Shown one piece after another: positions 24,022-35,600 of a stretch of DNA of 64,000 nt. Origin of the DNA: Stromatinia cepivora (Eukaryota > Ascomycota > Leotiomycetes > Helotiales > Sclerotiniaceae). A program made the position numbers and the translations under genes. The first letter of the stretch is position 1. Every line of letters starts with the position of its first letter. The notes beneath the pieces were generated by a model. It saw only the letters and a program-made list of their open reading frames with translations, made no database searches and was not told the origin of the DNA. The stretch is from the NCBI GenBank assembly GCA_014898415.1, contig RCTD01000004.1, forward strand, positions 929,001 through 993,000, given 5' to 3'.

Positions 24022-24346
24022 AAGAACGGATAATGGCAAATTTTTGGGTCCTACAAAATAAGTTCGTTTGAAGACATGAAGAAATCTCGAGACACAGATG
24101 TGCTACCTTGGCTGAATAAGCCGAGTCTCATGCTAGAGAAGCAATAAGTACTTCACCTAGCATAGAATATCAATGCCTATACATCCTAATATAAGTCGAA
24201 TTCCACCCAGACTTGTGCAAGCTATGAACCATATACGCCTTCCCTATAACGAAAATGGATTCCCTATCCAGACAAGCTAATTTGACAAGATTTCCCAAGC
24301 AATTCAAAAGCAATTACATAGCGTTTTAGCATGTAATTATCATAGT
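24022..24346. other. Convergent intergenic region
   Basis: 325 bases between the 3' ends of homoserine kinase (plus) and CENP-A (minus). No gene seen. Confidence 0.65.
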
Positions 24347-25040
24347 TCAACCTAAACCACCCCATGCACCTCGGATACGTCTAGCGAGCTGTATATCCTT
24401 CTGCATAATTGTAACTCTCTTGGCATGAATAGCACACAGATTCGTATCTTCAAACAGATGGACAAGAAATGCTTCAGCAGACTCTTGGAGTGCTTGAATA
24501 GCTTGTGATTGCCAGCGCATGCCCTCACCTTGAGGACGTACGGAGAGGGCGATTTCCCTGACCTAGATTCACGACATATTAGGTCCCGCCCCGCAATGAT
24601 CAGTTGGGTATAAATACGTACCAAACGTGAAAAGGGAAGTTTTAGAAGTAGCAGATCTGTAGACTTCTGAAATTTGCGAATTTCCTTCAGGGCTAGGGTA
24701 CCAGGCTTATAACGGCGCTTCTTCCCTTGGGGTACTGGATCTCCGGCTATTCATGTCAATTGCGTCAATACATTGAGCTTAATGGGAACAATCTCTTTCC
24801 CTCGACCTGAAATCCGAATTGAACTCTTATCAAACGCGCGCGCAAACCGCACAAGTCCACAATTGCAAAAACAAAATCCAGCTTACCTCTAACAGCACTT
24901 TCTCTTGGCCTCTTGCCTACACCTCTCTTCCCCGCGACGGATTTTCCAGCCGGTCTGCCTTTTGTGCTCGTTTTTGGGCTACCTGCTGCTGATTCTTCGT
25001 CCAGCGACAAACGCTGCTTTTTCTTCTGGGCTTGCGACAT
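24347..25040 (-). CDS. CENP-A: Centromeric histone H3 variant (CENP-A / CenH3)
   Basis: Exons 25040-24887, 24746-24622 and 24562-24347 join to 164 residues. The protein replaces H3 in centromeric nucleosomes and marks the kinetochore site. The N-terminal tail is basic and unlike canonical H3 ([16 protein letters not shown]...). The fold begins [20 protein letters not shown] with [15 protein letters not shown]. Loop 1 is longer and different from H3 ([16 protein letters not shown]). Then come [45 protein letters not shown] and the CENP-A-style end AWGGLG. The divergent tail, the [10 protein letters not shown] wording, the enlarged loop 1 and a three-exon structure separate it from canonical H3. 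The gene does not imply that the window is near a centromere. Confidence 0.94.
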
Positions 25041-25764
25041 CCCGACTCTTAGTGGTAATCGAAAATTCTATGATATTCTTCGCTGAATATGTTTTGTGCA
25101 ACAAATTGCGCAAATTGATGATTGTTATGCGATTGTTGGAAAATGGTCTAGTTGCTGGAATGAGCTTTGAAGACGCGGTTGGGCGCGAATATGCGCGTTC
25201 GAGTTTGTGGTTGGGTGAGGAGAAGGATGTTATAACAATCCAATTTGAAGCCGAGAGATCGGATCAGATCTGGGCGAGGTTGATTCACTCGGAATTCGAG
25301 TCAGGGAATTGTAGAGGAATGTATTCAACTATCAAGATTGGCCTGGTCTGAAGTTGAATATCGATGTAGGAACCACAGCAACCTTGTTGATAATTTGCAA
25401 GCTTGGACCAATCGGTAAAAACATGGCAAAAATATGGCTAAACAAGGCTGAAACTCTTAGCCTCGCATTATCAATTTAGGGCTATCGCCCGAAGTGCCGC
25501 GGGACGTTTTTAGATTAACAATTGATAACTCCCTAGAACAGGACAACTTGCTCAAACAACGTCATGACCTACAAATAAAACCGCAACCCACGACAAATCT
25601 TCGAAAGAATCTACTACTAAAATTCAAAACTCTTCGACATATTTATCTCAGAGCCTGGAAATACTCAACAACTCGATTACGCAATACACCCTCGTCATAT
25701 TTTCACATTCAAAGCCCGAGCCTGATTGTCGCATTACCGCCACCAATACCCCAAATATCCAATT
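25041..25764. other. Divergent intergenic region, CENP-A / Derlin
   Basis: 724 bases between the CENP-A start (minus) and the Derlin start (plus). Open frames at 24905-25351 and 25494-25937 show no domain; the first is antisense to CENP-A and the second runs through the Derlin start in another frame. Probably both promoters and leaders. Confidence 0.6.
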
Positions 25765-26585
25765 ATGGATCAGATGATGGGAAATGGAGAGGGAGGGATA
25801 GGGGGACAGGCTGGATTTCCGCTAGAAACTTGGTTTTGGGAAATGCCGGTTTGTACGAGATGGTGGACGACGGCTACCGTGATTACGAGCGCGCTGGTTC
25901 AGTGTCAAATTGTGACTCCGTTTCAGCTATTCTATAGCTTCAGAGCTGTTTTTGTTAAATCGCAGGTAGGTTTTTCCCTCTTTGCTGCGCATTCGAATTT
26001 CATGTTGAGGGCTTCGCTGATACCATATACCAGTATTGGCGCCTCGTAACGACGTTTATATACTTTGGTCCTCTGTCCCTAGACCTCGTTTTCCATGTCT
26101 TCTTCCTAACCAGATACTCGCGACTTCTCGAAGAATCATCCGGGCGATCAGCGGCGCAATTCTCATGGCTACTCCTTTACGCAACAACGTGCCTCATCCT
26201 TATAAATCCTCTAGTCTCAATGCCATTCCTAGGACACCCCTTATCCTCGACTCTGGTATATATTTGGTCGAGAAGAAACCCTGATACACAATTAAGTTTC
26301 CTCGGATTACTGGTTTTCACGGCTCCATATTTACCTTGGGTCTTGATGGGTTTCAGTTTAGTGTTACATGGGACGGTGCCAAAAGATGAGATGATGGGAG
26401 TCGTCATTGGCCATATTTGGTATTTCTTTAACGATGTTTATCCACCTTTACACAACGGACATCGTCCATTTGATCCGCCAATGTTCTGGAGAAGATTGTT
26501 CGAGAGACAGCCGAGGCAGGAAACAGCCGATGCGATTAATAACGATATTGCAATGGCGGCAGCACCAGCACCGGAAGTCAGATAG
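25765..26585 (+). CDS. Derlin (Der1/Dfm1-family rhomboid pseudoprotease, ERAD)
   Basis: Exons 25765-25965 and 26034-26585 give 250 residues, the usual Derlin size. Derlins are multi-pass ER membrane proteins that help extract misfolded proteins for degradation with Cdc48 and Hrd1. The protein shows the early PVCTRWWTTATVITSALVQ segment, then the conserved WR motif at the splice site (KSQ|YWRLVTTFIYFGPLSLD). RYSRLLEESSGRSAAQFSWLL and several hydrophobic helices follow. Next come NPDTQLSFLGLLVFTAPYLPWVLMGFSL and GHIWYFFNDVYPPLHNGHRP, the typical C-terminal luminal/cytosolic motif. The start gives MDQMMGNGEGGIGG. The tail is short and Ala-rich; no SHP box (Cdc48 binding) is clear, so it is nearer Der1 than Dfm1, with low certainty. 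Confidence 0.93.
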
Positions 26586-26853
26586 AATGAACATCAAAGA
26601 TTATGGGGTTTAAATTGCATAGGAAGGCGTTTCGGAATTAAGAAGAAATTGGGAGCGAAAATTAGCCTTAACTGGCATATCGTTAAGTCCGCCTGGATAG
26701 GTTTGGTAGATGGACTGGCAGAGATTTGCTTTGTTCGTACTGTTATATTCATGCGCCGAGGCTTCGAGGACATCTGATTACATTGCGGTCAGAAGCAATA
26801 ATTACTATATTGTCATTATATTATTAAACTTATTGATAGATCATTTAACTTTG

Positions 26854-28165
26854 TCATGAACTGCTCTCTGCATCCGACTCTACTTTGAATAAATTTGTTG
26901 CAGCCCGCACGGCAGCTCGATCCTCCTTCGTTTTAGCAGGCATGTCCGCATCCCGAGCATCCTCCCAATCCTCCTCATTATCAAGCTCATCAGGGGCTGC
27001 AGGATGATGTAAATGCTTCCAATCCTCCAACTCTTCTATAACTGACCGCAGACGATCTCTGATACTCTCTATAGCATAACTCCCTAAAAGTAATCGTAAA
27101 GGAGGGTAAGAACAATGGCCCAACTGCCAAACCAACTCGGCGCATTTTTTGGCACTCGTAGGCTGTTTATCTCCTAGCCATTGAACCATCCTCTTCGCAT
27201 GCAGTGCTGGCGAAGACGGATCAGAATATGGTTCACTTGGAGGCTTGATCAGAAAATGCCCCCAAGTAGGTAGCGGGCTCGAAGCCCATTCCTTTTCATC
27301 TCTCCTAACCAAGCCCGGCTCTACCAATGTAGCCTTTATATTAAAAGCATCAATTTCATAAAGCATCGCTTCGATCATTCCCTCCACCGCGTACTTCGTC
27401 GCGCAATATGGTCCCAATCCCGGAACACCCAATGCGCCCGAAGTACTACTAAAAATTAAATATCTCCCCGCTTTTTGCTCGCGGAAGTATGGTAAACTTG
27501 ATTGGATAATATGTACTGTGCCCATGAAGTTCGTCTCGAATTGATTGCGTATCTCGTGCTCGTCCTGATCTTCGCATGCGCCGATGACGCCGTATCCCGA
27601 GCAATTGGCTATGACGTCGATGCGTTTGAACTTCTTGAGGGCTTGAGCTATCACGGCAGAAACAGATTCTCGAATACGAACGTCGCAGAGAGTGTTGAAG
27701 CAGTTTGATTGTGGGAATGTTGTCTGCATTGATTCAAGTGTATTTTCGTTGGTGCGACCCACGGCAACGACCTTGTCATCTTTCGCAAGACATGTTCGTG
27801 TGAGACTCTGACCCATATGTCCAGTCGCGCCGAATACCTGAATAGCGACTTAGTAAATTGCAAGCTGCGGGAAGATCATCTGCCAATGTGCAATTGAATA
27901 TACTCACCACCCAAACCCTTGACTTCGTCGGTTTATTTGGTACCGGGGGGTCACAGCTCAATGGGAGTTGTAGTTTGACCTTTTTGCTACCATCAGAATT
28001 GGAATTGTTGTTTTCGACGCATTTGGTATATGGGGGAGACATGCTGTCGCGGGAATGGTTCTGAGGGGCATTCTGTCCCGATAATGGCATTGAACCCTTA
28101 CAGTCGCGCTCGACATCGAGAGGATCGGCAGAGCCTTCCCTTTGATTAATCTTCCTTTCCCTCAT
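26854..28165 (-). CDS. Short-chain dehydrogenase/reductase family protein
   Basis: Exon 1 (28165-27908) and exon 2 (27837-26854) join to 413 residues from the longest ATG. The nucleotide-binding turn crosses the splice: SRVWVV then FGATGHMGQSLTR. Next are VVAVGR, a DVR acidic residue, NCSGYGVIGACEDQ, NFMGTVHIIQSSLP, the catalytic Ser in LIFSSTSGALGVPG, and the YxxxK pair as PYCATKYAVEGM. VEPGLVRRD follows. The C-terminal tail is acidic and long. This is a classical SDR that oxidises or reduces an unknown alcohol or ketone with NAD(P). The start is uncertain: in-frame ATGs at about 28093 and at 28042 (MSPPYTK) are alternatives and would remove a low-complexity leader. Confidence 0.85.
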
Positions 28166-28939
28166 CTTCCTTTGTACAATATTTCGGTGCTGATTCGTGG
28201 ATCATGGCTGGCAATGTCGTGTCTTGTTGCTGCTGTGGATGGGTGATCCTAGGGAAACTAGCCAATAGCGGGGTAAACTGCCTTTTCCAAAAGTTTTGTT
28301 GCATATCTGATGACATTTTCAACTTTGGGATTTTGGAAAGGGTGCAAATATTATTGCAGATATGGAATCGCAGAGGTTTCCTGATCTTAGAAAAAAACTG
28401 TCCCGGGGCATTTGAGAGAGATTTGCAAAAGTCCTGGGAAGGGGCGTTTTGGTAGTAATTCGCTATCGGTTTGTTTACAAAGCTCTTATCGCTCCCCAAA
28501 TATTTCATCTTATCTTTTATGTCTTCATTCACTACACAGCATGGCATGGCATGATCAACCTCGGCGTATTCCTTTACCTTGATGGGTAGTCGATGATTGT
28601 GAAAGCTGGTGATGGGATGGGAATAGATTGGTAGGATGATAATGATGAGATGGAGGTTTGAGATGGATGAATTCAAACTATGAATGACGATATGACTTTT
28701 CCTATCTGTAATTTTGATGCGACGCAGTACAGTGCTATAATTGTAAATCAAATACAAACTGTTTTGAAAAGCTCGAGTGGTATTCTTGCTAGCTATCATA
28801 ACATGCTTTCATATTTAGTTTTTTGTGCTTTCATTTCTTCGTTATCGCCATTCTCTTCCATGGTTGAGAAATGCCAGTCCATCGACCACCTTTCCATCAT
28901 CCATCTCACTATCATCCACCCCTTCATATCTACCCCTCG
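28166..28939. other. Intergenic region with an unsupported long frame
   Basis: 774 bases between the SDR start and the 3' end of acireductone dioxygenase, both on the minus strand. A 217-codon minus-strand frame (28146-28799) has no domain and odd composition; I do not call it. Confidence 0.55.
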
Positions 28940-29662
28940 CTACTGGCTGGCAATTGCAGGAACAGTCTGCAGGTACTCCTTGCGGTATGGATTTACATCC
29001 ACTTCTGGACCACGGTTCAAAGGTGTCCATTTGGGCTCCTCCTTGAACAATCTCATTGCTTGGATGTACTACTCCTCTGTTAGTAACGGCAAATACAGAT
29101 ACAAGAACATCATATAGGGAACCGTACATTCTTGTCATCGGTAGTAAAACGATGGTAAATACCAGCTGGGAGAATCTATCCACCAAAGTCAATCCATATT
29201 CCGACGCGATTCCAATGTATCATGATCACTTACGATCAAATCGTCCTTCTCCAACCTAATGCGCACCCACTCATCACCCTCACTTCTGACATCGAAAAAT
29301 CCCGCACCATCTCTTATGTATCTAATCTCCTCATCCTCATGCAAATGCTCATTAAAGAACATCTTGACCTTCTCCTCGTAAACATCGCCCATTTTCTCTG
29401 GTGAAACGGTAATTACATCGCGATTCTTGTAGCTTCTGTCAGAGGCGAGCTTGTCGACATCCTTTTCGTCTGCGAAGTGGTAATATAGAACCCCGAGCTT
29501 CTCCAAGTATTCAGGATCAACGTCGCGACCAGAGTCGTGAAGTTCGCGTTGGTCGCCCTGAAGTAAAATGTTTGTTAGTAGGGGTGATCATATATGGAGG
29601 GGTAATGTAGTGGGGGCGAGGGGTATTTTAACCTCCTTGTTGTCAAACCAGTAAGCTCTCAT
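28940..29662 (-). CDS. ADI1: Acireductone dioxygenase (ARD/ADI1, methionine salvage)
   Basis: Four exons: 29662-29633, 29557-29234, 29175-29128 and 29068-28940. They give 176 residues, matching the family. The start is [10 protein letters not shown]. The cupin metal site is clear: [24 protein letters not shown] supplies His, His and Glu, and [15 protein letters not shown] supplies the third His. The protein ends [20 protein letters not shown] and [17 protein letters not shown]. With Fe(II) the enzyme makes the keto-acid precursor of methionine; with Ni(II) the family can release CO. One exon is only 48 nt. Reading straight through the last intron gives an unrelated frame, which shows that the splice is needed. 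Confidence 0.95.
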
Positions 29663-31189
29663 TTTGGATCTTAATCGACTGGTGAGTAATTAGTACTTGA
29701 ATCCAGAATTGACGGAATTGAGCGCGGTGTTATGCTTCAAATGTAAAATAGAGATAAAAAATAAGTTGTTTCCTTTGTCTTCTTGTTGGTTTGGATAAAT
29801 AAAATATCAATGCGGAGGCCTGACTTAATCCCTACGAAAAGTCTGAGGTTGACGCCATTCACTCACTCATCCACACACATCGTTGCACAATCACATTGCG
29901 TTAATGGGGCAGTTCATTCAGACTATAATCCTATCGATGAATATTTTTGAATACATTCACCTCGTGGACCATGAATGAAAAAGGGGCTATTAATCAGCAG
30001 ATTTTTTTTTAATTCCCCCCAGCAGATCATCGTCATCGTCATCGTCATCGCAGATTGCGAAATGCTTGCAGGGGTGCTTACCGAATTCTTCAAGCCACCC
30101 ACAGACAGTTCGTTATGTCTCTATCTTGTCCCTACCTTTCTACCCATGAATACAAAATGCAAATCTAGAAAGCTCATCAAGAAATTTCTTAGCTGTAGTG
30201 TACAGTACGCCGGACAAAGATGCTAAGAAGAAAGTTCTTCATATCCTGCAAGCAGAAGGACGTCCTCGACAATGTACAGATTTACAAGTTGGATTCGCTG
30301 AGAGGAAATAAGTCTTGCTGTCTAAAAGTATAGCGACAATACATGGCAGAAGTGGAGTGGCCACTGAGATTTTGCACTCAACAATATTACTACCTATCAA
30401 GTTTTCATTCCCTAAGTGAAATGCAAACATCGAAGATACATTCCTTAAGGAGAGGACAGTGACGTTCTGGCTAACTCACACAAACATTGATGGATCGGCC
30501 TGGTTTCTCAGAGCATAGTTCCCTAATATCCACAATAACATATCAGTTGCATTTTTAACACATACTGGGGAGCCTTGACCTAATGCGAGAGAACAAGGAG
30601 AGCTTCTCGGATTAATCCTGGGGTATGAGGCGTGAGAAAGGGTGGATGAGAGACGCATATTGAGTTTCATGCAGATGATTATGGATGTAGTTTCGTTTGA
30701 TCTTTAGGAATTATGGGAAGTGCCTATTTTAGTATATTCTATTTATGAAAATCTAAGGGAGGGTGGATCGAAATCAGACTTGGGGGTGCATGAGTAAGTG
30801 CTCACATTTCTCAGTCAATTTGTTGATTTTTCAGTCAGGATGATATACTGCAATGTGAAACCGGAAGTGGTGGCGGTAGTGTTGCTACGTAAGGTGACGC
30901 ATCGGGAGGATCATTGTTGTTTGTCTATAGTTCTGGAAGTGATACATGAGCGCTGTCGATAGAAGAGATAGCTTCAGCTAGAGCGGGACGTAGAATTTTT
31001 TGAGTAATTCTGGCAGTGTTCTTTCCGACGCAAGTTCCATCCGCGCATCGATATTGGCCATCGTAATGGTTAATGTGGTAGGTACTCTGGCTCAGAGGAA
31101 TAACAGAAGAAAGTTTTGTTGGGCCTTTATTAGTCCCCCGGCTTTACTGTTGGAAAGTCGATGGAAGACGCTCTCGAAAGGGCGGTAAA
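29663..31189. other. Gene-poor stretch next to a decayed gene
   Basis: Contains the acireductone dioxygenase promoter and then AT-rich DNA with only short frames. A (TCATCG)n-like run sits near 30,027-30,050. Remnants of the downstream part of the adenylate-forming pseudogene (thiolation or reductase domain) may lie at 30.5-31.1 kb, but I cannot align them with confidence. Confidence 0.5.
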
Positions 31190-32850
31190 AAGCCTTCAAC
31201 CCATCTCATAAAGCTTCAATGTTGCGGATCTTAAAACGCTGTCCTTTCCAGCTCTAGGAAATGGTTTATCGGGAATGGCAAGGATGACAAACTCTTTCAT
31301 GATTCTACCATGAGCAGGACAATCGCGAATGGCTGCTTTCTCAGACGCCAGACCACTTGCAAGAGTCTGTTTCGATCTTCGCCTGAACTTGGGTATATCT
31401 CTGGCTCAATCAATAGCGAGGCTTGAAATTCTCCGTCCCCGCCTGTGATAGCAGCTTTTACGAGAGGGCGGGAAGATATGATACCTTCCATAGTAACGGG
31501 ATTGAGCTTTTCTGCATTGCTGAAGCAGATTAAATCATTAGCACTCACTCAAAATACCCAGGACTTGGGCTTCGTTGGATTCTGTTCGTACATATCTTTG
31601 GAGCTGCAGCTGTCAAGGTCGGGAAATGTCGATAATACATTTTGGACACTAGCTTGTGAAGTCATCTCCGACTGGCTTGAATTGATGCCCTAGAAATAAG
31701 CTTTTTGACAAGTGTCGCCAATCATCAGGATCATCGTTAATTTCAATTGGTAGCAAAAAGTATTCTATTATCTTGACTGGTATCATCAGCTTCATTTTGC
31801 TAGAATAGCGTCCCCAAAATCCTTTGGTAAAGCACCAGCAGTATAACCAACAAATGACACGCGCCTGATCGTATTAAAAAAATAATCCGGGGTTCCTTCT
31901 ATACATCAATGATCGTTGATAGAGGAATAAAATTGCCATCCAAATTTCCATGTAAATGTACCATATTTTACCACATCGGCAAGTGAGCGGTCCTGTTGGT
32001 GGAAGGACACAACAAATCCAGCACCAATCTTGAATCCTAGAGTCCATGCAAGGTTCGCGGCATGGAATAAAGGGAATGCAACAAAGATCCTCTTGCGTTT
32101 CATGTAGTTGACGGTAGTTGGTCTGCCTCTGAGAGATTGTATCAGCTGATAGGCGTCGTCGTTAGTGGTGAAGGTGTCGAGAGGGACATACACTGGCTTT
32201 GGAATAACAGTAGAGCCTGATGTACGTAGAATGAGGAAAGGTTTGTCCTTCACCTCGGCGTCGAGAATATTGTAAGATGGCAAGGCCAGGGTTTGTGAAA
32301 ATGTTCAAGTCTGGCAGTGATAATGTCTTCATAGGTCTGGCTGTCAAAATCTTCTTGGTCACTGCTGGCACTCTGTCTGGGACAGTCACATGATGAAAGT
32401 TATTGCTTCAAGAAGAGATAAGTGCGCCTCGATACTATTTCGATGGCAACTGAGAAATGTCTACATAATGATTGACTTCTCGCTTGCAAGAAATAAGAGT
32501 GGTAAGAGTCTACAATATGTCCCACTTTTCACATTCCTGATATAATTATCAGGTAGCAAAGATCTAAAGGTCCTATAAATAGAACGACAGCTGGTCCTCG
32601 TCCCGCTGCGCATCAACCAAAAAGGCACATCGATTCACGGTCACGGCGAATCTTTCATAATCAATGTCGATAAACCCTTCTTCTTAATTTGCAGGATTTG
32701 GAACAGAGGCAAATGTTCGTGTAAGATCAGAACTATCAATCTCATCAACTAGCTGGTTTAACAATCGTCGTCCGAAGTCTGCTACGTTGGCTGAAGATTC
32801 TATCTTGGAAACTGGTGCTTGAGTTCTGGTGGGTCCACTTGATCCACAGA
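31190..32850 (-). pseudogene. Decayed adenylate-forming enzyme (NRPS-like, aminoadipate-reductase type)
   Basis: On the minus strand, motifs of an ANL adenylation domain occur in correct order but in different frames with many stops. At about 32,830-32,690 is an N-terminal FGRRLLNQLVDEI with FASVPNP. TVPDRVPAVT and LPDLNIFTNPG follow near 32,390-32,280. Next, at about 32,230, is the phosphate loop LRTSGSTVIPKPVYVPLDTF; the usual TSGSTG has become TSGSTV. FVAFPLFHAANLAWTLG lies near 32,080. A small segment GYTAGALPKDFGDAIL lies near 31,840. NPTKPKSW, KLNPVTMEGIISSRPLVKAA and FQASLLIEP (31,590-31,400) are the C-terminal subdomain. HGRIMKEFVILAIPDKPFPRAG with KDSVLRSATLKLYE ends near 31,200. The thioester-reductase part is not identified. 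Multiple frameshifts, stops and an internal deletion indicate an old loss of a secondary-metabolism-type gene. Confidence 0.82.
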
Positions 32851-33685
32851 ATGCTATGATATATGAGGAAAAGAAGGAGAAAAGGAACACAAGCTTTGGA
32901 TCTATCCATAGTCTGAAAGGAAATGTAAGCTTTGTAGACAGAGGGGTATAATGCCTAAGACAAGTCCATAACAAGAAGCTTCATCTGGACAGCAGTGCTG
33001 TCGGATATGGATGGATTATGAATTGTAGCGGAGTATATCAATGCACTCAGCTTGCATATCAAAACGGGATTTGTAAATACCTAGCATGTCATGAAGTCTG
33101 TTGGTAATAATACATGTCTTTCCTTGTCAGAACTGGCTGCACCGTGACGCGGCATTGGCCCACTACAGCTATTGTACTTGTAGGCCAGTGTATTTCTGTA
33201 TGATATTGACGGCAACGAAGCACACATTCCTAGTGATACTTCATATCGCTGGAAGAATGGTTCAGATCACATTGTAAGCAGATAATGATGATCAAGTTCC
33301 AAAACGCGGGAAACATTTGAAGGATTTCTGAGCGTGGCGCGTTGGTGGCACAGCGCTTAACCCATTTGAGTACTAACCGCAAATTTCATAGTGTAAACAA
33401 AAGTGATTTTGGAGCGCGATCCTAAAATTCCATTCCCTTCACTTTTCCTACCTTTTAATTACCAAATAACAACATGATAAATTGATTTCTTCATCTATTC
33501 AAACCAAATTGACTTGCGACGATAGATTATTGATTTTCGAATGTTGAATGTTACTTTGCTATTCACTACTACTGTAGCAAACATCGAAGCGAAGCTCCTA
33601 TCTGATAATAACCCCTGGTCCACTTTTCACCCAGCCAACAAACTTGCGTCATTGCTTTTTGTTTACTGGGTATGAGAGTCCATTC
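32851..33685. other. Intergenic stretch, kinesin promoter side
   Basis: AT-rich DNA between the pseudogene and the kinesin gene. No gene or RNA is recognised. The part near 33,400-33,680 is probably promoter and leader. Confidence 0.55.
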
Positions 33686-33751
33686 ATGTACTCACATTTA
33701 CAACGTCAATTCCGCGAAAAGATTGCTGATATCAACGAAACATTAATTGCA

Positions 33752-35600
33752 ATGGCTCTTGATCCGCGATTGATGCCAGGTGTGGTATCAACTGCATCTA
33801 CTCCTTCTTTAAGATCAAGGGAAGGTAGTGTTGTATCCACGGCCAGAGATGCGGGTGGAAATGTTAGAGTTGTGGTTAGAGTTAGAGGATTTCTTCCTAG
33901 AGGTGAGTATTTGAAGGAAAAAAATATTGCGGCATTCCACTAATTTTATTACAGAAATTAATAGAGGAGCTGAGTGTCTGGTCGAGATGAATCCAGCTTC
34001 GCAAGCAACCACCCTCCTCGTACCTAATGATACAGATCCTGCAAACGCTCGTTCGAAGATGCGCAGAGTCATTGAAGAGAAACACTTTACGTTTGACAAT
34101 TCCTTTTGGAGCCACAACAAATCTGATGAACACTATGCACACCAGGAGGATGTTTATAATAGCTTGGGGGAGGAATTCTTGGATCATAACTTCGAAGGAT
34201 ATCATACATGCATCTTTGCATATGGCCAGACTGGATCGGGAAAGAGTTATACAATGATGGGGACAGAAGAGCAGCCAGGATTAATACCAAGGACCTGCGA
34301 AGACCTTTTCCAGCGGATTGAGGCAGCCCATAATGAAAGTCCAAACATTTCCTACAATGTCCGTGTATCTTATTTCGAGGTCTATAACGAACATGTTCGA
34401 GATCTCCTTGTTCCATACCATCCCAATCAACCACCTTATTACCTTAAGATTCGTGAATCCCCCACTGAAGGACCTTATATCAAGGATTTGACCGATGCCC
34501 CTGTTAAGAATATCTCCGAAATTCTGCGATACATGAAAATGGGAGATGCCAGTCGAACCACAGCAAGTACTAAGATGAATGATACAAGTAGCAGAAGTCA
34601 TAGTGTTTTTACCATAATGCTCAAGCAGATTCACCATGACATGGACACCGACGAAACTACAGAACGTACTGCCCGGATTCGACTCGTGGATCTTGCAGGT
34701 AGTGAACGTGCAAAGGCAACAGAGGCAACAGGTGCTCGTCTACGCGAGGGAAGCAATATCAATAAGTCTCTAACTACTCTCGGTCGTGTCATTGCTGCTC
34801 TCGCGGATCCAAAACAGCATCGTACCGGAAAGCGCAACAAGGATGTTGTTCCCTACAGAGATTCGATCCTCACCTGGCTGCTCAAGGATTCATTGGGAGG
34901 AAATAGTAAAACCGCGATGATTGCATGTATTTCTCCGTCTGATTACGATGAAACTCTCTCCACCCTTCGCTATGCTGATCAAGCCAAACGTATCCGCACA
35001 CGTGCCGTCGTCAATCAGGATCATGTTTCCGCTGCGGAGCGCGATGCTCAAATTGCTGCCATGGCCGAGGAGATTCGTATCCTACAACTTCAAGTTTCCA
35101 ATTCTGACTCTACGCGCAAAGAGACAGAAACTAAAGCACAAGATGAGAAACTCGAGCAATACCAGAACAAGATCGCCCTCATGCAAAGAATGATGGAAGA
35201 CAGGACCATGATATCAGAAGGCAAAATTCGCAGCTTGACAACTGAGAATGACGCTTTGAGATTACATTTGAAGTTAGCTCTGGACAGCTTGAAGAACCCA
35301 ATCAAGGTGGAACCTGCAAGAGCTATTAGTCGGCGCAGTCTTGATCTTGGTGGTGAACATGAAGCGGAGCAGAACAAGGAGAATAGACATCCGGATGAAG
35401 CGACTGCTGAGGAAGAGGAGTATGAACAGGAGTATACGGATGAAGATGAAGCTATTGATGTCGGTGTTCACGAGGAGAGAGCAAGTGAGGTTCAAGGTTT
35501 TATGGGTGATTTGTTGAAGGATTTGGGTATGTTCAGAAAGAAGATTGGTGATGATAAAGGTCGTTTTGGTCGGGAAATTGGGGAAATCCAGGTTGTATGA
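33752..35600 (+). CDS. Short kinesin-3 family motor protein (Nkin3-like)
   Basis: Exons 33752-33902 and 33955-35600 give 598 residues. The motor domain fills the first 400: VRVVVRVRGFLPRE, FDNSFWSHN, the P-loop AYGQTGSGKSYTMMG, switch I NDTSSRSHSVFT and switch II LVDLAGSERAKATEATG. INKSLTTLGRVIAAL, VPYRDSILTWLLKDSLGGNSKT and the neck region TLRYADQAKRIRTRAVVN follow. The wording is that of kinesin-3. After the motor there is a coiled coil (about 400-470) and an acidic tail; no FHA or PH domain appears before the stop. Full-length Unc104 proteins exceed 1,500 residues, so this belongs with the short fungal kinesin-3 group. An upstream in-frame ATG at 33686 would add 22 residues; MALDPRLMPGVV at 33752 looks the better start. 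Confidence 0.92.

Noticed and set aside
24347..25040. The window as a centromere because it carries CENP-A
   Set aside because: The gene encodes the protein; it does not mark the locus. The region is gene-dense with no large AT-rich or repeat core.
24905..25351. 148-codon frame antisense to the CENP-A first exon
   Set aside because: It is a shadow of the histone gene's exon and promoter, with no similarity.
20000..26000. A biosynthetic or defence gene cluster
   Set aside because: ADE5,7, homoserine kinase, PDX1, CENP-A and Derlin are unrelated housekeeping genes on mixed strands with separate promoters.
28146..28799. 217-codon minus-strand frame between the SDR and acireductone dioxygenase genes
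   Set aside because: No recognisable domain, Tyr/Ile/His-rich AT-type composition, and it overlaps the promoter and first exon region of the SDR gene in another frame.
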